A stretch of DNA of 64,000 nt from Acanthochlamys bracteata (Eukaryota > Streptophyta > Magnoliopsida > Pandanales > Velloziaceae). Made by a program: the position numbers and the translations under genes. This document shows, one piece after another, positions 1-12,800 of the stretch; positions within the stretch are counted from its first letter, which is position 1; every line of letters starts with the position of its first letter. The stretch covers positions 9,480,662 through 9,544,661 of the forward strand of contig CM034132.1 in assembly GCA_019914995.1 (NCBI GenBank). Direction: 5' to 3'. Under the pieces are notes generated by a model. The model saw nothing but the letters and a program-made list of their open reading frames with translations, was not told where the DNA came from and ran no database searches.

Positions 1-12
1 AGCTAGAGATCA

Positions 13-1517
13 ATGGATTCTCAGAGAGTGGTTGTAGTTGTAGAAGAAGATATCTCTGCACGCGCCGCCTTGGAATGGGCGGCGAAAAATCTACTGCGTT
101 CATGTGACTCCGTTACTCTCCTACATGTGTACCCGTTTACAAGGTCTCGGAAGAAGCAGAGGAGTCGAAGGCTCAGGGGCTTCCAGCTAGCCCTCTCCTT
201 CAAGGACCTCTGCAATGGCGTACCTGAGGTTCGTTGTTTATTTCATTTATAATATATATATCTTTTCGAGTTTAGTATTTTTTGTCGCAGACGCGCTTGT
301 TCAAATTGTGTGTGTAATTGCTGAATCACAGGCGAAGGTTGAGATCATAGTGATGGAAGGTGAACAAGGGGATTCAATTGTGTCCTTTGTAAATAGAACT
401 AGTGCTTCTACTCTTGTTGTTGGCCTCCATGAACAGAGCTTCCTCTACAGGTATATAAAATCTTTTCCATGTTTCTCTTTGTTTAACAATTTCAATACAG
501 TTGATCGAGTTCTTGGTTGATTAAAAAATATTTTTTAAAAAAATAGAAATTTTACTTTGATTCTTTTGAATATGTATAACATGTGTTTGTTGAAATGCCT
601 GTGTGAATTGATCATGAATATACACTTCTAGACTATGCAAAAATTCTACCGAGCTGGAAAAGCCGCTTTCAGGCAAAGCGAAAAGCGGAAAATTCTTGTC
701 ATGAGTTGGCAGAAAGCAAACAGTACCTAAACTAAAAAAAAAAACTGGAAACTTGAAACTTTTACTTAGAAGAGTTGGGTGTCCTTCATCAATGTTCTAG
801 TCAGGAACAGTGTTGAAGTAAGGCCTACAACATTTATACCAAAATTCGCCAAACATAAATGTTCCACAAAAATTAAACACAAAAAGTTGGATCGAAAGGG
901 GTACGTAATCTTATCTATCTTCTTGCTAATGAAAATTTTGTTCTTTTCTAGAGAGTTAGTTGCAATGTCATTGTCGAGATTTCCCAATGGCTCCACCCAT
1001 TTGTTCTTCATCAGTGCATACAATTTTACGAAGTTGAACCGCTTACAAATCCTTGTTTGTTGTGTAGATTAGCTATTCAGAGTGTGGGCACAAGGAGTAG
1101 TAGTCCTATAAGTTGCAGGATTATTGCGGTTAAACCGGATTCCAAAACTCAAGAGGGTTACATTAACATAGAGTTCTCTCAAGTGGAGATTGCAAGGTTA
1201 AGGTAATAACTTCAGAATAAAACAACACTGTAAACTTTCCATCAATTTTTTATGTTTTATTCTTGCTTCCTATTTATACTGTTTTATATCGATTCATGAT
1301 CTGATTGAAATAAATTTTTTTCTATTTTGCTTTTGGCAGTTCTATAACAGAGACAAGGAACCATAATTCCTTGCTTGAAACCTTCTTTCCTCTTTCATTG
1401 TGTAGTAGGAAAGCTAAGAGGAAGAAGAAAAGAAGGCACCACGGATGCTCTATATATAGAACACTTCATCACTTGAAGAGGCCACCTGCTAACATGAACA
1501 CACAAGTTGCAACATAA
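13..1517 (+). CDS. Universal-stress-protein-like (adenine nucleotide alpha hydrolase-like) protein
   Basis: Four exons, join(13..228, 332..450, 1068..1202, 1340..1517), give 648 bases in phase, 215 residues. The N-terminal half has the USP fold pattern: a beta strand (QRVVVVVEED), then SARAALEWAAKNLL and a second strand (SVTLLHVYP). The exon 2 stretch STLVVGLHEQSFLYR is the strand and loop that in ATP-binding USPs carries G-x2-G-x9-G(S/T). Here the later glycines are missing, so nucleotide binding is doubtful. Exon 4 encodes a very basic tail (KAKRKKKRRHHG). Exon 2 starts after the acceptor ending at 331; the acceptor at 290 would put a stop in frame. The ATG at 13 is only 12 bases from the window edge, so the promoter lies outside. 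Cytosolic or nuclear location is likely because no signal peptide is seen. Function beyond family membership is unknown. Confidence 0.8.
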
Positions 1518-2429
1518 TCAAAGGCAATACATGGCAAATGTTTTGGTTAGATTTATACTTTCTTTGTTCAGATAAAGATTTTGTAGTCGAACTTCAAATT
1601 CATTGCTTGTGTAATTATACAGATGCCTCGTGCCCCTGTTGTTCTAAGGAATAAATCATAATTTAGCGTTAGGCGTTGCTGCTTGATGGGAAAAAAAAGG
1701 TAAACTAAAATTAACTGGGTTTAAAACGGCAGCGAAACATTTAGAAAAATTAGACTTTTCGTTACAATCGAACCAAATAAAAAAAACGAATCCATAAAGC
1801 TGATTTCACGCAAGACTATTTAAGCCTTGGGCCCTTGCTAACGGGCTAATTTGAAGAAAAACTTATTTAGAATGCAATACATCTGTACTATGTGCATGTT
1901 TGGTTTCTAAAACTGAAGTTTACTTTACGGATATGGAGCTTATTCATGAACCAAAAAGTTTAGGGTTATTTTTCAAATAAATAGCTTATATAATAAGGTT
2001 ACTATAGTTTTGATTAAAAAATAAATTAAAAAACGTATTAATAACTGTCTATGTCTTTGAGAACTATATATTAAATTTGTGAACTTATTTGAATATGTAA
2101 TTCATTTTCTTAATTTAATATTTTTCAAACATAATTAATTTTTAAATAAATTCTTAACTAATATTAGTATTTTGTATTAAAAATTAATTTGTAAACTTAC
2201 TAATTGTTGATAATTATTAATTATTAGGGTATATAGGTGAAATTTTAGATTCTATATAAGCAAAAATATCACGGGGCTTTTGAAAAGCACTTAATAAACA
2301 ATTTATTTTGCAAAAAAGTATTGCATTTAAATAGACTTTTTACTGTGCAGTACTTATAAAAACAGATTATTTTAATGGCATACGTGCACTATTGACGATA
2401 TTTTTTCTTTTGGGTAAACTTTTAGTGGG

Positions 2430-2650
2430 CGTTTGAAATACTTATAATTTCTTTGTAAATAATAATATTTATTTTATTTTTAAAAATGAGCTTTATTTTT
2501 ACTAAATAATAATAAAAATAAGTAATAATAAGATTTTATAATGTAAAATTTTGTTTACTTTTTAAATTTTTAAATAAATTTTATAAAATATTATAAAAAC
2601 TTTTTTAAGAAATATAAAATATTTTATAAAAATGATAAGTGGGAAAAAAT
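2430..2650. repeat. Dispersed AT-rich element, copy 1
   Basis: A block with a poly-purine/poly-pyrimidine opening, a core resembling GATTTTATAATGTAAAATTT near 2531, and then the shared AAATTTTTAAATAAATTTTA segment. The same order recurs at several sites in the window. Boundaries are approximate. It is probably a worn non-autonomous DNA element. Confidence 0.45.
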
Positions 2651-2789
2651 ACTTCAAAATAGGCTTTTAATTGCTAATTATAAGGCCAGAATTATTAGGC
2701 TTTACTCATATAGGCCCATATATAATCAGGCCTGATTTACAAGACTGGATGTTAAATAAAATTTAGCAAGGGGTGAAAGTGCTTATAAA

Positions 2790-2945
2790 ATGTGAATATT
2801 TAAATGAAAAATCTTTTTATTTTTTTTTAAAAATAAGTTTTTTTATTTTTTAAAAAATAAAAATATATAATAAAAAATCTTACTACGTAAAATTTTTTTA
2901 TATTTTTTAAATTTTTAAATAAAATTTTAAAATATTTATAAACTA
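2790..2945. repeat. Dispersed AT-rich element, copy 2
   Basis: Same internal order as the copy at 2430-2650: T-rich arm, A-rich arm, core ATCTTACTACGTAAAATTTT near 2876, then AAATTTTTAAATAAAATTTT. Boundaries are approximate. Confidence 0.45.
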
Positions 2946-4385
2946 TCCTTGTTCACCAAGTTTTTCATTATATTTGGTAAGTACAAAAGATTCCTTTTAA
3001 CTAATAGATTTATATGTTTGTTGTCAACGAAAATAATTAATAATGAAAAATGTAATTAATAACACGAAGAGTACCTCACGTGTCAAGATGCCGTATGTAT
3101 TCGATTCTCCTGCGAAAGAAAAATAGAAATGTCAACAAAAATAATAATATATAGAGATTTGAAAATCAATTGATTAATGGATGAATCGGCTAGCAAGCAT
3201 GTGTTGATTTAGTTAGTTAATTCTCGTTATTATTAACTCGTTCTTAACAAACCAATTCATTAACTAACTTCGGAGATGCATATAGATGTATGTATTAGAG
3301 AATATTAAGAACTTATATATGGCCTGGCTTAGCTAGCTAATTACAATATATATTCACCCTTAGTCAGTGTTCTTTTAAAAAAAAAATCACTTTTTTTTTA
3401 ACAATTTATTTTAAATACAAAATAATACAAAAAATATATAAATTTATTTTCAACTTATTTTCACTTAAAATAATATATATAAATTCAATCCATTTTCGAC
3501 AACACTATTTTTAAAAACTTACTTCTACAAATTCGTTTTTAGAAAACTCACTTTCAAATTAAAAAAACTGCACCCTAATGCAAAATGTAACATTATTTCT
3601 AGCTTAGCTAGATCGTGTAGTTCATGCAGTTAATGCTTCTGGCGTTCATGTTAATTATGATATATTGGTGTTAATTCGATGAAAGTTATTTATTTTTTTA
3701 TGTATAATCTAGATAGATATACACATGTAGCTAGCTTGCTAGCACTGCAAGACGTGAGGGCTCGTCACAGAACACTCGCATGGCTTTCGAATATAAAGCA
3801 TTTATGTCTTCATTGACATATACGCATATGCAATATTAATTTATAGAGTAGTATACTTCAATTATATAAAATGAGTCATGTGGTCATTATATATATAATG
3901 ATCTTCATTTCATGCAAATTACAATTTACGTAGACTTAATGTCGATCACTCACATATATCTATAGACATTATTATGGTTTTAATATGTTCAATTAACCAT
4001 AATTTATAAAAATAATACGAAATATACTGTCAAATACTTCTTCGATAACACAAGTTAATTATTAGCTTAACTATAATATAACATCTATAATATATATATG
4101 GATAGAAATAACAGCACTTTTTTTTTATGGGCACTTTCGGACACTCTCTTTTCGATTTATAATCGGAACGATTTTCAAATCCAATCTCCACCTTTAGATA
4201 TGAAGAACTATGAGTTAAAAAGCATATCTATAAAATTTCAGCTCAATCGGATCACGGATTCACCTTTATCTAGTTACTTGATCAAAATGACAGAAATGGT
4301 ATAATATATATATTTGATTTGAAAGTCACCATGATCATAAACCGGAAAGAGAGTGCTTCTAACAAAAAAATATTCCTATCCCTCA

Positions 4386-4406
4386 TATATATATATATAT
4401 ATATAT
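4386..4406. repeat. (AT)n microsatellite
   Basis: An uninterrupted AT dinucleotide tract of about ten units, seen directly. Confidence 0.85.
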
Positions 4407-5163
4407 GCTTTGGATGCCCTAGCCTTTATTTACACTAATTACAAGAAGCACAACATATTAATTAATACTATCAGTATAAATTAAACTTTAGTTAATTAGT
4501 TAAAATTTTCTCCAATTAATTCCACAAATCTTCTTCTAATCAAGAACTGCGATCGCCGCCTTGTCTGGTGGAAGATTTATTAATAATTAGCCGCCACAGA
4601 GAGTAATCACACCGTTCGTTTTTCAAACGGACGGCTAAGAGTGATGAACGAAGCAACCCTAGAAAAACATGAAATCAGTTTAGGGATCAGGCATGCAACG
4701 TTAACCATTAATGTATTTCTTGAAATTTTAATATATAGCATGTGTGTTTTGTATTGATACAAGTGTACCTACAATCAAAATAAAATTTAACTTATTTTAA
4801 ATTTTCTTTAAAATAAATTTTGATTTTTTAACTAAAGTTATTATAAAAATTGTAATAAATTATTAATATTTTAAACATTTTAAATTTTTTGATATAAAAC
4901 TAGTGCTGTAAATAACGTCAAATTTTTCTAAAACAAGTTAAATTTATTTTTTTAAATTTATTAGGGTGTGTTTATTATTGAAATAAATTTATTTTTAAAA
5001 AAATAAGTATAAAATTAAATAAAAAATAAAAATTTATATGCGTTAAGAATAAGTTTTCAAATTAAATTTTAAAAAAGAATAAATTTATTTTAAATTTTTA
5101 TTTATATTAAAATAAATTTCAAAAAAAGTAAAATTTGGAATGTTAGTTGTTAGACTTGATTAG

Positions 5164-5414
5164 TGCGTTTGGCTGCGTTTTGTCAACATTTTTTTTCAAT
5201 TTTTCATCGTATATTTTTTAATATATATTTTATAAATATTTAAAAAATTTATTTAAAAATTTAGAAAATGTAGAAATATTTTATGTAATGAAAATTTTTT
5301 ATTGTATATTTTTAGTATTTTTTAAAATAAAAATATAGAGCTTATTTTTTTTAAAAACAAAAAATATTTTTCATTTTAAAAAATTATATTTCATAAATAA
5401 TTTTAAACGTCCCC
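5164..5414 (+). mobile_element. Non-autonomous DNA-element fossil (TGCGTTTGG family), copy A
   Basis: Begins TTAG-TGCGTTTGGC and ends ACGTCCCC-TAA. The reverse complement of the right end (TTAGGGGACGTTT) resembles the left end, which suggests short degenerate terminal inverted repeats. Length is about 250 bases with no coding capacity. The segment at 34490-34686 follows the same order of blocks along its length, so this is a repeated unit and not chance AT-richness. A MITE is the most likely class. Confidence 0.55.
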
Positions 5415-6023
5415 TAATTAAGTATTCTGCATGCATGTGAGTTCGGTTTTCTTTTAATACTCTAAACCAATTAATTACAAGTTATATACAGAGAAGGTGA
5501 AAATAATGTGAATTTAATAATTTTTATTAGGGTTAGCAGGAAGCTTCCAATGACTTGCTAATTAATTTTTAATTATTATGATATTGATAGAGAATTATTT
5601 TGCAATGTATTTATAATAGCTGTTCTTAATTTGACATTGGGATGCTTTTAAGACTTTTTTTGGACTAATTGCTGTTATTTAATAGCTCATAAATTAACGA
5701 GGCGGGTTATTAAAAAATATTCATCTATTCATTAATTAATTAATTTGAATTAAAGGAAAAAGATCCTAGAATATTGCTTTTTCTTTTACTTATTTATTCT
5801 TTAATATTGATTGAATATATTAAATGCATGTTATGTTTAAAATTAAATCAGCTAAACTTTTGGGTCTCTATTGTTTTCTATTTATAAAAAAATCTCATTG
5901 TTAATATATTTCAGTAAACTATAATCATTTTTTGTCGTTTCTGTGTAGTTATAAATAAGTTGAAAGTAATTTTTAGTTAAAAAAAGTGAATTATAAAAGT
6001 GAAATACGGCTGATTAAATTATG

Positions 6024-6155
6024 AACATCTAATTAAAGAAAATTATTATAATCTAATTACAGAAAGTTATTACAATCTTTAATTAATTAGAAGACCATCT
6101 AATTAAAGAAATAAGTTGATGGTCATCTAATTAAAGAAAATTATTGCAATCTAAT
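6024..6155 (+). repeat. Local imperfect repeat of a ~33-bp unit
   Basis: The phrase CATCTAATTAAAGAAA followed by ATTATTRYAATCTAATT occurs near 6026, 6096 and 6124, partly degenerate. It looks like a small decayed minisatellite. Confidence 0.5.
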
Positions 6156-7017
6156 ATTCTTATATGTTGACTTAACAATTATGAAAAGATAAGTCAAATT
6201 ATTTTGTTTTTTTAGCTTCTTTTTCACATATTCTAGATGTTATAATTCAGAAGGCACACACTTATATATTACATATATTATTCAATTACCTATGGAAAAA
6301 CTACTTCAATAATACCGAGTTCCTTCGTTTCATTTCACTTCACTAAAAAAAAATGTTTAACTATCAAATTTTTAAAATTTGATCCCTGTTAACTAGTTAT
6401 AGTGACCATAAATTCCTTTGATTTTTAGGGCATTTTTAATTGTAATAAACTTCAATTTTTTTCTCTAAATTTATATTTTTGTGTCATTTTATATGCTTTA
6501 ATTATCATTTCGAATTTTTTAAAATAATTTTCATACTAAATTGTACTTTGATCAAAATATAATTCTAAATATTACGTTACATGTTTTAATTATTAATTTA
6601 AATTTTATTTTTATCGAATTTTATTTTTTACTGAATTTAATTTTTACGAAATTCGATCATTTTTGCGAAACTTAGTTTCATGCAATTAAAACACGCAATT
6701 AATTTTTAGATAGTATATAAAAATTAAAGAACTTAAAAGAAGTGGGAAAAATAAAAATTAATATGGGAATAATGTAGAAAAAAGAAGGAACAATTATATT
6801 AATTCTTAAAATGTACGTATAAAGCTCATGTAACAGAGGTGTTTCATTTCTGAACTTCAGTTACATTTCTCGACTATTAAATCACAAACAAATTAAAAAA
6901 AAAAGATTAAAAAACTAGTAGCTAGCTAGAAAACAAGATTGAAGTCAGTAAACAACTTCGTTCTTTGTTTAATAATTTTCTTCGTCTTCTCAAAATTAAT
7001 CTACTGCTTCAATTCGA

Positions 7018-8310
7018 TCATGAACTGTTTTGCCTGTAAGATGATAAGATTGAGTCAATTGATTCCTTAACTTGTCCGATTTCCGGTGCCTTCCCTCCGT
7101 TCGCTGGCCAGAACTCATCCGTTGCCAGAACCTATATATGCGATGAAAATTTGAAGTTTCTGTAGATGAAATCTTTAAAATTTAAATGTTTATAGCAACC
7201 AAATTCAAAATTGACTAGCTTTAAAAAAAAATAAATATGAATCTCACCTTCACTTGCAACTGGAGAAACTTAACATAGGTGATTGCTTTTTCTAACATTG
7301 TAACCAAATCAACCTGTGTACATATATTTATTCATCAATACAAATTGTAGTAAGATAAGGTTTGAAATTTCAGGAAAAAAAAACATTAACATATTGAGCC
7401 AATACATCAACTGAGAAAATTAAAACATTAACATTACCTTTGTGCCATTAGGAACAAGTTCTTGTAAAATCTTGAGCCTTTCGCTGATCCGTTCCCTCCG
7501 ATTCTATAAAAGAAAACAGTTTCTTTTAAGTGAATTTCTTGACAAAATCTTACGAATTATATATTAAACGTTAATTGATTATCGTTCAGATATATATGCA
7601 TACCTTAGCAGCTATACTTTGGGGATCTTTGGATGAAGTAGGACTTGATCTCTTCGCCTTCTTTGCATCGGGACTGGTGCTTTGCTGCATGTTCGCCGCC
7701 GACTGCGCTTCTGAATTCTGAAGATTTCAATATTTTTGAGGAATGAATGAAATTTTTTTGTAAATGGTGAACGATCGATGGACGCAGAGATGAGTAATTC
7801 ACTAACCATAGGCCGCTTCTGTGGTGGTGATCGTTCAAGGCTTGATTCCATGTGGTGAAAACTTCCTTGAAGCTGATCTTTCACCGGTGATGATGAAGAG
7901 CAGTTCTGATCCATCGCGTCATTAATCCAACCATCAAACTCGTCGTCGACGCTGTTGTTCAGGTGATGATCATGATGAACACCGTGAGTAACTCCATGCT
8001 CAAAGTTGAAGATTGAAGGAGAAGAGCTGAAGAATTTGTTGCTGCTGCTGCTGCTTAAGAAGCTGAGAACTGGTTCAACATGAGCTTCATCTGTCGATGA
8101 TGAGTAGTGATAGTTGTTATTGTAGGCAGCGAAGCTCAGGCAACTAGTAGATAACGAGTTGCTGGTTGGTTCCATGAGCAATAATGGAAACCCTAGAGTT
8201 TCAGAAGTAGTACTCCCTCCTGGTTCGTACAACTCCATTGTTGTTGTTGTTGAAGGATCAAAGCCTTGAAGAGACGGCGAACCGTATAGCGTTCGCTTCA
8301 CAAATGCCAT
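7018..8310 (-). CDS. RSL class I bHLH transcription factor, RHD6/RSL1-like
   Basis: Five exons, complement of join(7018..7131, 7248..7313, 7438..7503, 7604..7717, 7807..8310), 864 bases, 287 residues. The first 168 residues are Ser/Asn/His-rich and low in complexity. The bHLH domain lies at about residues 200-250: DPQSIAAKNRRERISERL (basic region and helix 1), LVPNGTKVDLVTMLEKAI (loop and helix 2), YVKFLQLQVKVLATDEFWP. The two 66-base exons split helix 1, loop and helix 2. DPQSxAAKNRRERISERLK, the tail GGKAPxIxQVKxxIDxILSS and the exon structure are diagnostic of RSL class I proteins (RHD6/RSL1), nuclear regulators that start root-hair development in Arabidopsis. That role is known for the family and inferred here. 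All splice sites are GT-AG and no lesion is seen. Confidence 0.92.
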
Positions 8311-8426
8311 TGAATCAAAATCAAAACTAAAATAAATTCAGAAAATTAAGAGTAGTGGTTTAATTTTCGTGGAACAACTGAGTTAGTGAAAAGATGAAGT
8401 AGAGCTAGTTAGCTAGCAAGCTAAGG

Positions 8427-8435
8427 TATATATAT
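8427..8435 (-). promoter_or_regulatory. Probable TATA box of the RHD6-like gene
   Basis: On the minus strand, ATATATATA lies about 117 bases upstream of the ATG at 8310, a reasonable place for a plant TATA box with a roughly 90-base leader. The call rests on sequence and position only. Confidence 0.45.
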
Positions 8436-9881
8436 GAAGGGGGAGGCGCTGACCTGCGCAGAGAAATAAATGAAGTGTGTATTTAATTAATAGCAGAGAG
8501 TTTAAAGCATAGAATAATATTATAAAATTAAGAAAAAGACAAATAATAATTGCGAAATTAGAGAGAGAGAAAAGAGAGAAGCAGCACAAGGAACGGCGGA
8601 TGTGACGGTCCCAGCACGTCTAAGATTCCTTGCGAGGGCCACTTTCAAAAAATAGGACCCACTTTGCTATTCTCACGTGAATTTTCATTACCATTGCATG
8701 ACACTTGTTATGTTATTATCATTATTTTAGAATAAGAAATAGAAAGTTCTAATAAGTAATTAACTATCAAAGAGATTGTGAAAATATGACATTTGGCATT
8801 AAGTTTTAACTATTTATTATTAAATTTTCATTTACTCTTTTTAATAAAGTTTCATATTATTTTATTTAAACAATATAAAAAATTGTATATAGTAATTTTA
8901 TTATTTTGAGTAAAATAAAAATTCTTTTTCAAAAAGTTATAAACTATTTTTTATTTTTTAAAAATCTATTTAATAAACAATCTCAAACCTCTCATATATA
9001 CATTGTTAGCTCAGAAGCATGTTGATGTACTTGCATCTCAGAAGAAGAAGAAAAAAAATTCCATACAGAGTGGAAGACCACAAACTCCTGAAAGAAAGAA
9101 GCTTCTTGTCAGTAAGATACTAAGATACTGGTAGATTAGCTACGATGTGTTTCAAATGGCAGTTACTTCATTTTTTTTGTCAAATTTTAGTTCATATATT
9201 TTGATTATAATAAAAATTCAGAACTCCACTTCTATATATAAAATTTAATTATAATTTTTTTATTTATATATTTTTTAATACAATTATATCTTTTAATTTT
9301 TAATATATTTTTAAAAATTATTGAGACACAAATACTAAATTCTACTTTTATTTTATTTTTTAAAAAATTTTTATTTTTTATTTTTACAAAATTTAATTAC
9401 AAATATTTTTACAAAAATTCAGAAGCAACACTTTATTACCTAAACTTGTAGAACATAATTAATTAATCAGAAAGTAAAGTCTAGCAAGTCATCCTAGCTG
9501 TACTAAATTACTAATGTTGATATAATTAAGCATATAAAATATATTACTGCAACATCGGGATTGCGAAAGTAGAAGATCAATTAAACTTATATAATTTTAT
9601 TCTCAAAATTAAAAGACATTGAGTAATGGTGATAACGATAATAATAAACTAAAAAAGTGTCAGAGCAAAACCTCATGCATCACTGTCGACCTTTTGAGCT
9701 TCAGAATTTTCTGACAAAAGTCCAAAATCACATCTCTTTCATCTAGTTCTGTGATGAAACTTTACCCACCTAAAAAGAGGGGAGCTGTTAAAACAAGACC
9801 GAGGGCAACAAACTGAAATTGCCCATGGTCATTGTTTCTATTGAATCCTTTCAGGTTATGTAAAACTGGCGATTCTGCAAA
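8436..9881. other. Intergenic AT-rich region
   Basis: Upstream of the bHLH gene and downstream of the HSP70 pseudogene. A/T runs around 8800-8960 and 9180-9420 resemble the dispersed AT-rich repeats but are too simple to assign. No open frame with domain content is seen. The part just below 9882 is the expected 3' UTR of the HSP70 copy. Confidence 0.6.
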
Positions 9882-12800
9882 TCATAACTCACCACGGTAT
9901 TCGCTTTCTTTGATCTTGCCTTCTGCTTCTTTGCTAGGGTCTTGTGGCTTTGGGTCAGGCTGAGAACTAGCTTTATCTGAAGTGGTCGAGTCAGAGCTGC
10001 TTGTAGTGTTGTCGTTGTTCATTGCTTCTGCTTTTGGAGGTTTCTCAACCTTCGGCTTTGGTTTAGGAATTTGATTAATATTCGCAACCTATTCAGCAAA
10101 ACGAAGTACAGAATCAAAAAACAATATCAAGTTATAGGTAACCAAAATATGGAAACTGCAGATAGTAAACTTGAAAACTATCACAACCTTGTCTGTAAGT
10201 TGAGCGACCTTGTCATACAGTTCTTCGGATGTGAAAACAGGAGAATTGAAGTCAGATGTCCTGAAAGGAAACAATAAAAGAAAGTGAGAAACAGTACCAT
10301 GTGAAAACAATCAAATCACTTTAAGGTGAAGAACAAGGAGAAACAGCAAAAAGAGTAACAACATGTAGTAATTATTCCACTTGATATCCTGGAGGCACTT
10401 GACAAACTATTATATGCGACGATGATGCCAAATGCTGCACCAAATTTTGCACTAATTTATTGCAAAAACTAGTATTTATTTGCATCCAGATCATAGGATC
10501 TTATTTCCAATGGCTGCTCAAGATAATTTGAGTAGTAAAATCATGATACCTGGGTTGCTTAGGCCCCTTTTGAGATGGATCCTGATCATTCTTCATGATA
10601 TTGATGACCAACGGTAACGGACTGATCCAAAAACTCATTTTTAAGCCTTTCAATATATACTTAAACCCAAGTCGAGCCTTTTTACGCCTCTACACTGCAT
10701 GAAAGTAAAAAAACATGACAGTACATCATCCATGTTGATGCATGGTCGTCAGGCAAAATATCCTGCTTGATATATCAATCCTAGCTAAAGTCTGCAATTC
10801 CCATAATTCCAAAGTTAGCAGAGTGACACAAATTTTATACTTGCTTTATGTAATATTTTTAAGAATTTCAGAGCAAACCTTCTATAGCAAGAACGGGCAG
10901 CTTAGTATATTGAACTTATAGTCTTGCAGATTTTGCAGGGACTCCTTTTCGTCCAACCATGATTTGATTTTTTCAGCTTCATTCAGGACCTACAAACAGA
11001 TATTATGGATGTAAACTAAAATTAGTTTCTCATGTCAAATGTCACAAAGCAGCATACAACATCGAAAGAGCATAAGCAATAAGGATATATACCTCATTTG
11101 TCCTAGATTTTGGAAGCCAGGGCTTGTTCTTTTCCCAGTTGTTGACAATCTATAAAATCAAATAGTAAAAGTCATGAGTAATGAATCAATCTTATGAAAA
11201 AGCAAATTACCATCTTGAAAGAATTTTCCCATATGATTAATGTTCATGAAGTGCAAATATTCATTACATAGATTATTACGAAAGTAAATTTTGCAAACAC
11301 TAATGGTCCTGCTTACACAGATAGGGCTCATTCCATTAAAGAACATCCTAATCCATGCAATAGCCCAAATTACTGCCAGCTTACAAGTTTTCCACTTAGT
11401 TTCAAAAGGCATGCATTGGTTAGATAACACCTCATATCACTTAATTCATCTCACTCAATCCATGCAATTCGAATAAAATTCTACAAGCACACTAGTCACC
11501 GGAAGCTATATTTCATCATCTGAACAGTATAGCTTGCTACCTCTGCTCTGCTCAGAAGTAATACTGACCTTTAGCAACTCTCCTAGGTATTGACGAGCAT
11601 ACTCAGAAGCAGCAGGTCGTGCAGTCAGTTCATTTAATCTGCAGAAAAGCATAGGTCAAGTTACTTACATTCCAAAGCCAATATCTCTATTTGTTAATCA
11701 TGTTTTCATCTCTCTAATGGAGCTCCAGTAATAACCTGAAAAAAATTGGATCACCAATTGCTTTGAGTGCATCAAGTCGCTCTTTAAACTCATTTGCAGG
11801 AGCATCCTCACCATCCATATACAACCAGTCTTGCACCTGGAATAGGATTCCAGGTAAGATGTAGGCTAATATGCTGGTAATACTTGTTCAAGCCAGCGTC
11901 AGACTATGAAATCACCTCGCTGAGTTTCTGTGAAAAGGATTGGCGTTCTTCCTCGGTTGAGACTTTCTTGATCTCATCTGAATCTTCTAGCTGTCACAGA
12001 CAAGATGGTTTAGTAGCCATAAACCAAAATTGTGCCAATGACCAATAATTTAAATTAGTGACTTCAAAAGCATGACAGACCAAAGCCTCCAAGAGTCAAA
12101 CTTCTGAAAATTTTGTCCTTGTCTAGCATAAATTGATGTACAGTTCCATTTCATAAAATGTTAGCCATCCCCAGAAACAAATTAGTCTCGATCTTTAAGC
12201 ATTACTCTTATGCAAACTACAAGACTACCGACGTTATTAACTCAACCGCAATCTCAAGCCAAAGGTAATGCACAAGAGCAGAAGTAAATTGCTATAACGG
12301 CCAAAATTTGACTATCACATGCAGAAAGGAAGCTGACATTGTTGTAATAACTTCATTCTCTCAAAGTAAAGAGACAGGACGGAGTTAAGAAACTTCTGGC
12401 CTTTTCTACTAAGAGTTCATAAATAAGCTTAGTACAAAAGCTAGCCCTTTCACGTAATTCCTTGTCAACAACTTCAAGCACAACCGTTATTGAAAAATCT
12501 TGCACAGCAGAATGAAAAATTTAACACCTCGATCAGAAAACAAAATCACCAAATTAATTTTTTTTTGAAAATCATAAGCAATTAGTTCTATGACAATTAT
12601 ATGCAAATCATTCAGAAACACAAAGCAGTAACACAACAAGGAGAAAGCAGGCTGAACTATCACCGCATCATTTCCATTTATGACAAAAGAATATATTGTT
12701 ACCAAGTTACCACATTATCAACGATGACCAGATTTACAACATTGTGAATGAAAACATATTCTTCAGTTTGTATCTGTTGCAGTTTATTTCCTGCCTTCAA

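Larger units (their letters stand above)
1518..7017. other. Intergenic AT-rich region with degenerate repeats
   Basis: About 5.5 kb without a credible gene. It holds A/T runs, an (AT)n tract near 4386-4406, copies of the dispersed AT-rich element (near 2430-2650, 2790-2945 and 5164-5414) and a local repeat at 6024-6155. The one longer open frame (4098-4304, 68 codons) has no recognisable domain. The proximal promoter of the 5' gene is not here, as that gene runs away from this region. Confidence 0.7.

Noticed and set aside
291-331. Earlier acceptor (AG at 290) for exon 2 of the USP gene
   Set aside because: It puts a TAA in frame after exon 1; the acceptor ending at 331 keeps phase and gives the expected strand sequence.
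3060-3130. tRNA-like B-box (TATTCGATTCTCC) suggesting a tRNA or SINE
   Set aside because: No matching A box, acceptor stem or anticodon arm can be folded around it.
4098-4304. 68-codon open frame in the 5' intergenic region
   Set aside because: No domain, low-complexity composition and no splice context; the surrounding DNA looks like decayed repeat. I could not find a second copy in the window to prove it is an element.
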